Shown here piece after piece: positions 63,046 through 64,000 of a DNA stretch of 64,000 nt. Numbering within the stretch: position 1 is the stretch's first letter; every line of letters begins with the position of its first letter. A program made the translations under genes and the position numbers. The notes below the pieces were generated by a model. The model was not told where the DNA came from. It made no database searches and saw only the letters and a program-made list of their open reading frames with translations. Source of the stretch: Chitinophagales bacterium (GTDB lineage Bacteria > Bacteroidota > Bacteroidia > Chitinophagales > Saprospiraceae); the NCBI GenBank assembly GCA_017303875.1, contig JAFLBP010000014.1:62001-126000 (forward strand), read 5' to 3'.

Positions 63046-64000
63046 TCAAAGCACAGAGATACTCCCACTTTGGAGGGATTTTCCGCCCAAAAATAATTGA
63101 TAGTGGTACAGTCCGGCCGGAAATTGTGCCCTCGGCAGCGCGATGCGGGTTTGTGGAGCATCCAGCGGCAGCGATTGGATAAGGCCGCCACTGAAATTGA
63201 AGAGCAACAGCTGTAGCGGCGCCTGCGCTTGTCCGTTTTTTTCCAAAACCAGGTAATCCGAAGCCGGATTGGGGTAAATTTTCAGGAATTGCGGTGCGCC
63301 GTGGGTATGAGGCGCGGCCACTGCGCTTGCCGTACACCATTCGGGAGCTTGCGGGCCGAAGTAATGCATTTGCAGGTATTGTAGCAGCGACACCGCTAAG
63401 GAGTCGGCGAAGCGTTCCACATTGCTGAGGTTATCGCGTATGCCATTTCGGTTGCATTCAATTTGTACCCCGTCGAGCACCCCGCCGTTGTAGGAGCCGT
63501 AGCGGTTGGTGTTGTAGCCGCCATTGAAATAATCCTCATCGGCATCCGGAAAAGGATCGGCGGGAGAAGGCACGGCCGGATAGCCGCGCTGGTGCAGGAG
63601 CGCGCCTAAGCTCAGCGCGCCGCGCAGCAATTCAGCGTGGCTGAGGTTGTTCGGATTGGCGGCGCTCAGTTTGCGGATACTATTATCTGTCGGATAAGGC
63701 GCCAGGTTGAGTACCGAATCCGGGAGTTGCAGTTCCGTTTTGGTATGCAGGTAACCCAGTTCGAGGCGTTGAATACTGTGGCCGTGGCCATGCAGGTCGA
63801 CGTAGAACCCTTTACCGAACGTTTGTCCGATTTGCGTTCGGGCCGTTTCCATAAAGGTGTGGAACTCCGTCCAGGCCTGTTCGGCGTTCGGGTTGCCGTC
63901 GGCTGCTTCTTCGAGGTCGCGGTTGGCATCCAATTTGCGGCGGTGCAGGCGGTTCATCACGAGGTGGGGGTAGCAGCCGCTGCGTTCGTAGAGGGCTTGC
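63046..64000 (-). CDS. N-formylglutamate amidohydrolase-like protein with T9SS sorting domain (partial)
   Basis: The 5' end lies beyond the right edge; the frame is open through position 64000. The visible part reads YPHLVMNRLHRRKLDANRD, then YVDLHGHGHSIQRLELGYL. These match the N-formylglutamate amidohydrolase (HutG/FGase) family, where the HRxxLDxNR and DxHGHG motifs bind zinc and substrate. A signal for export is expected upstream. The C-terminal 75 residues are a type A sorting domain (IYPNPASDYLVLEKN to YHYQLFLGG), unusual for this enzyme family, so the protein is probably secreted and its substrate may differ from N-formylglutamate. It is convergent with the regulator, five bases apart. 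Confidence 0.75.
   Translation of the reverse strand, partial: QALYERSGCYPHLVMNRLHRRKLDANRDLEEAADGNPNAEQAWTEFHTFMETARTQIGQTFGKGFYVDLHGHGHSIQRLELGYLHTKTELQLPDSVLNLAPYPTDNSIRKLSAANPNNLSHAELLRGALSLGALLHQRGYPAVPSPADPFPDADEDYFNGGYNTNRYGSYNGGVLDGVQIECNRNGIRDNLSNVERFADSLAVSLLQYLQMHYFGPQAPEWCTASAVAAPHTHGAPQFLKIYPNPASDYLVLEKNGQAQAPLQLLLFNFSGGLIQSLPLDAPQTRIALPRAQFPAGLYHYQLFLGGKSLQSGSISVL

Overview
The window comes from a member of the phylum Bacteroidota, most likely the Saprospiria (Lewinella/Haliscomenobacter-like) lineage. This is inferred from type IX secretion (T9SS) sorting domains on four secreted proteins, GldM- and GldN-like gliding/secretion proteins, the Bacteroidota promoter element TAnnTTTG in front of many genes, DUF3098 and DUF4159/DUF4340 genes, and a moderately GC-rich genome. 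No rRNA or tRNA gene was seen.

Region 1 to 31 kb is mainly housekeeping: an Lgt-like gene cut by the left edge, two transporters, a mutA-DUF4159 pair, an iscS-iscU-iscA cluster with purD, an LpxH-like phosphoesterase, two RluA-type pseudouridine synthases, the ftsX-DUF3098-uppP operon, crtZ, an exbB-exbD-tonB operon, truA, a TonB-dependent receptor, and rlmD. A large T9SS cargo protein and two large helical proteins lie among them. Short intergenic repeats sit between iscS and iscU, upstream of rluA-like 17232-17891, and downstream of the receptor gene. Region 31 to 37 kb holds lpxD, a complete AT-rich type II restriction-modification island (methyltransferase, endonuclease, small regulator), thiL and a GT-C-like membrane protein.

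Region 37 to 42 kb is a secretion-related accessory locus. It has a T9SS cargo with dockerin-like segments, three tandem secreted proteins that each resemble only the C-terminal domain of GldM, and, divergently, a protein made of two GldN-like modules.

Region 42.5 to 63 kb is a beta-1,3-glucan (laminarin-type) utilisation locus with no SusC/SusD pair. A SusR-like membrane regulator is divergent from a long minus-strand gene series: a glycosidase fused to an outer-membrane beta-barrel, a multi-module glycan-binding lipoprotein, a GH16 laminarinase lipoprotein, a cytoplasmic GH94-superfamily phosphorylase (GH149/GH161-like), a REP-linked IS200-type transposase with its palindromes, a GH17 lipoprotein, a sugar symporter fused to GH17, a stand-alone cytoplasmic GH17, and a T9SS protein with repeated carbohydrate-binding-like modules, closed by a strong terminator. 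The inferred route is: surface binding and cleavage, entry through the enzyme-tethered barrel, inner-membrane import by the enzyme-tethered symporter, and cytoplasmic hydrolysis or phosphorolysis. The right edge cuts a T9SS-tagged N-formylglutamate amidohydrolase-like gene.
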